Source: Clostridiales bacterium (GTDB taxonomy: Bacteria; Bacillota_A; Clostridia; Oscillospirales; Oscillospiraceae). Taken from it: a stretch of 5,032 nucleotides of DNA. The stretch lies in assembly GCA_022777455.1 (NCBI GenBank), contig JALFGI010000166.1, positions 1 through 5,032 of the forward strand, given 5' to 3'. The notes under the pieces were generated by a model. The model was given only the letters and a program-made list of their open reading frames with translations. It ran no database searches and was not told the origin of the DNA. Positions 4,681 to 5,032 of the stretch are shown here, in pieces (position 1 is the first letter of the stretch; each line of letters opens with the position of its first letter). The position numbers and the translations under genes were made by a program.

Positions 4681-4732
4681 CCTGCCGAAAAAATCCGCTG
4701 ACCGCACAAGCGGCCATCTTTTTTTCGGCAGG
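4681..4732 (-). terminator. Intrinsic terminator after the right-edge gene
   Basis: CCTGCCGAAAAAA (4681-4693) and its exact complement (4720-4732) enclose an inner stem (4699-4705 with 4710-4716, loop ACAA on the plus strand). That inner stem contains one pair that is G-U only on the minus strand (4701/4714). On the minus strand the inner stem is followed by a T run, and the outer stem by TCCTTTTTTCTTTTT. It ends transcription of the gene stopping at 4807 and insulates the mdh promoter. The flanking A and T runs mean it could also act on the plus strand, where I see no gene. Confidence 0.8.
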
Positions 4733-4806
4733 CTCATAACTTTTAAATCAGGAAGACAGGCTGTTTATTGAAAATTGGAATGAGAGCCATTCCTGTGGAG
4801 TATGGC

Positions 4807-5032
4807 TCAGAAGCCGTCGGTATAGGCGACCTCGTTTCGCTGCAAAGTCAATTCGTTGATGAAAGCCCGATCCAGCTTGCTGTAGCGGTATCCGCAGCGG
4901 CTGATCAGCAAATCCTTGAATTCGCAGCTGTTTTTGATTTTGCGCTGGACCAGGTTGTTCTGCTCCAGCAGCTGTCCGGGCAGGGGTGATGTCCACATAT
5001 ACGCCAGTGCGTTGGCCCGCAGCAGGTCAAAC
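4807..5032 (-). CDS. C-terminal 74 residues of an unrecognised protein (runs off right edge)
   Basis: An open minus-strand frame enters from the right edge (F-D-L-L-R-A-N-A-L-A-Y-M-W-T-S-P) and ends at TGA 4807-4809. It contains no cysteine cluster, membrane segment or signature I recognise. It is mixed polar and basic, with QRKIKNSCEFKDLLISRCGY in the middle and an acidic/polar end at VAYTDGF. I prefer this frame over the competing minus frame 4748-4996 because its composition is protein-like, it is open to the window edge, and it stops just before a good terminator. Internal ATG 4996-4998 is probably not the start, since the frame continues upstream. Function unknown. Confidence 0.5.
   Translation of the reverse strand, partial: FDLLRANALAYMWTSPLPGQLLEQNNLVQRKIKNSCEFKDLLISRCGYRYSKLDRAFINELTLQRNEVAYTDGF

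Noticed and set aside
1..5032. CRISPR array, tRNA, rRNA, insertion sequence or phage attachment site
   Set aside because: No spaced direct repeats, cloverleaf, transposase motifs or terminal inverted repeats were seen anywhere in the window.

Overview
This 5,032-base window looks like chromosomal DNA from an anaerobic Firmicute, probably a clostridial or Oscillospiraceae-type gut bacterium. That placement is inferred from the gene set (an LDH-type malate dehydrogenase, a fumarase, HdrA-like and short fumarate-reductase-like flavoproteins, a glycerol dehydrogenase), the strong GGAGG-type ribosome binding sites, the G+C-rich coding regions and the sigma70-type promoters. It is not proven. Every gene I can support is on the minus strand, so the window reads biologically from right (5032) to left (1).

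Layout in transcription order. (1) 5032-4807: the C-terminus of an unrecognised protein, followed by a strong intrinsic terminator at 4681-4732. (2) A promoter at 4590-4618 drives an apparent dicarboxylate operon. Its genes are an LDH-family malate dehydrogenase (4554-3607), the N-terminal 184 residues of a class II fumarase (from 3593), the C-terminal part of an HdrA-like iron-sulfur flavoprotein (to 2332), a fumarate-reductase/succinate-dehydrogenase-type flavoprotein lacking its N-terminus (to 1051), and a three-helix membrane protein (1049-762). (3) A 344-base gap (418-761) holds a good extended -10 promoter and about 210 bases of highly structured leader. (4) The first 139 codons of glycerol dehydrogenase gldA (417-1) run off the left edge.

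If intact, the operon would encode the reductive C4 branch: oxaloacetate to malate (Mdh), malate to fumarate (FumC) and fumarate to succinate (flavoprotein, with an HdrA-like electron-transfer partner). It is not intact here. FumC breaks off near base 3045 and joins the HdrA-like gene out of frame. The HdrA-like frame has an in-frame TGA exactly where the first cysteine of its second [4Fe-4S] motif should be. The flavoprotein has lost its FAD-binding Rossmann start together with a frame change near 2317-2330. Three lesions in about 730 bases suggest either a decayed operon or an assembly or consensus error. The TGA could alternatively encode selenocysteine.

The least ordinary non-coding signal is the gldA leader. 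It has three successive hairpins. The two larger ones are complete only as minus-strand RNA, because several pairs are G-U there and A-C mismatches on the other strand. This indicates a structured 5' UTR, possibly a cis-regulatory RNA of a class I cannot name.
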